Shown here in pieces: positions 54,390 to 54,406 of a DNA stretch of 54,406 nucleotides. A model generated the notes under the pieces. It made no database searches. It saw only the letters and a list, made by a program, of their open reading frames with translations, and was not told where the DNA came from. The translations under genes and the position numbers were made by a program. Within the stretch, counting starts at the first letter, position 1. Every line of letters starts with the position of its first letter. The DNA is from Clostridium sp. (GTDB lineage: Bacteria; Bacillota; Clostridia; Clostridiales; Clostridiaceae), in NCBI RefSeq assembly GCF_017888565.1, contig NZ_JAGHFX010000075.1, positions 1-54,406 on the forward strand. The letters run 5' to 3'.

Positions 54390-54406
54390 ATGTCAATAAA
54401 GCACAA
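54390..54406 (+). CDS. Start of an unidentified gene, possibly a transposase
   Basis: ATG 54390 has GGGGTGA well placed upstream and opens MSIKH before the window ends. Five codons cannot identify a product. Compositional shift, the 14-bp inverted repeat and sequestration of the ribosome-binding site are typical of insertion-sequence left ends, so a transposase is a guess. Confidence 0.35.

Noticed and set aside
1..54406. tRNA, rRNA, CRISPR, prophage or defence system
   Set aside because: None found by reading both strands; nearly all space is filled by housekeeping genes. Short structured RNAs outside the listed leaders could still be missed without folding tools.

Overview
The window is a strongly AT-rich, densely coded stretch of chromosome from a spore-forming Firmicute, most likely Clostridium sensu stricto. 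Evidence: sporulation genes (spoIVA, spoVM, ylbJ), a pta-ackA acetate pair, low-GC codon use, a guanine riboswitch, and the conserved Bacillus/Clostridium order remA-gmk-rpoZ-coaBC-priA-def-fmt-rsmB-rlmN-stp-prkC-rsgA-rpe-thiN-spoVM-rpmB. No rRNA, tRNA, CRISPR array or prophage was seen. The species cannot be fixed from sequence alone.

Layout. 1-3745: the end of a phosphate-uptake operon (pstS partial, pstC, pstA, pstB, phoU). 3746-7643: a PDZ/radical-SAM DUF512 protein, the ribosome GTPase der, and gpsA. 7644-12737: an accessory-looking stretch with spoIVA, an orphan PBECR-like putative nuclease, an L-asparaginase behind a riboswitch-like leader, and a guanine-riboswitch-controlled purine permease. 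12738-25664: a long housekeeping operon for RNA turnover, matrix regulation, GMP, CoA, replication restart, N-terminal formyl-Met handling, rRNA methylation, and the PP2C/PASTA-kinase pair. 25665-32721: rsgA-rpe-thiN, the tiny spoVM, rpmB on the minus strand, a Gls24-like gene with fakA, and recG. 32722-36822: rsmD-coaD plus a coiled-coil gene, converging on ylbJ and tmcAL on the minus strand. 36823-39357: pta-ackA. 39358-43424: yceD-rpmF-plsX, acpP, rnc and an Elp3-like radical SAM gene. 43425-54194: a small membrane protein, smc-ftsY, ylxM-ffh-rpsP-khpA, rimM-trmD, rplS, rbgA and rnhB. 54195-54406: the left edge of what may be an inserted element.

Functionally the window centres on ribosome assembly and translation (der, rsgA, rbgA, rimM, trmD, rsmB, rsmD, rlmN, yceD, L28, L32, S16, L19, def, fmt), protein targeting (ffh, ftsY, ylxM), phospholipid precursors (gpsA, plsX, acpP, fakA), CoA (coaBC, coaD) and spore-coat assembly. 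SpoIVA and its membrane anchor SpoVM are both encoded here.

The least ordinary signals are in RNA leaders. (i) The ansA leader has a strong promoter, a P1-closed multi-stem domain and an intrinsic terminator, which is riboswitch architecture of a class I do not recognise. (ii) A long near-perfect hairpin sits just before the RNase III gene. (iii) khpA, and less clearly yceD, have a hairpin between the Shine-Dalgarno sequence and the start codon. (iv) A sigma-E-like -10 lies inside the thiN terminator loop, ahead of spoVM. (v) Three mutually exclusive hairpins precede an unidentified start codon at the right edge. Folding, homology and covariation could not be run here; RNA structures come from reading complementarity by eye.
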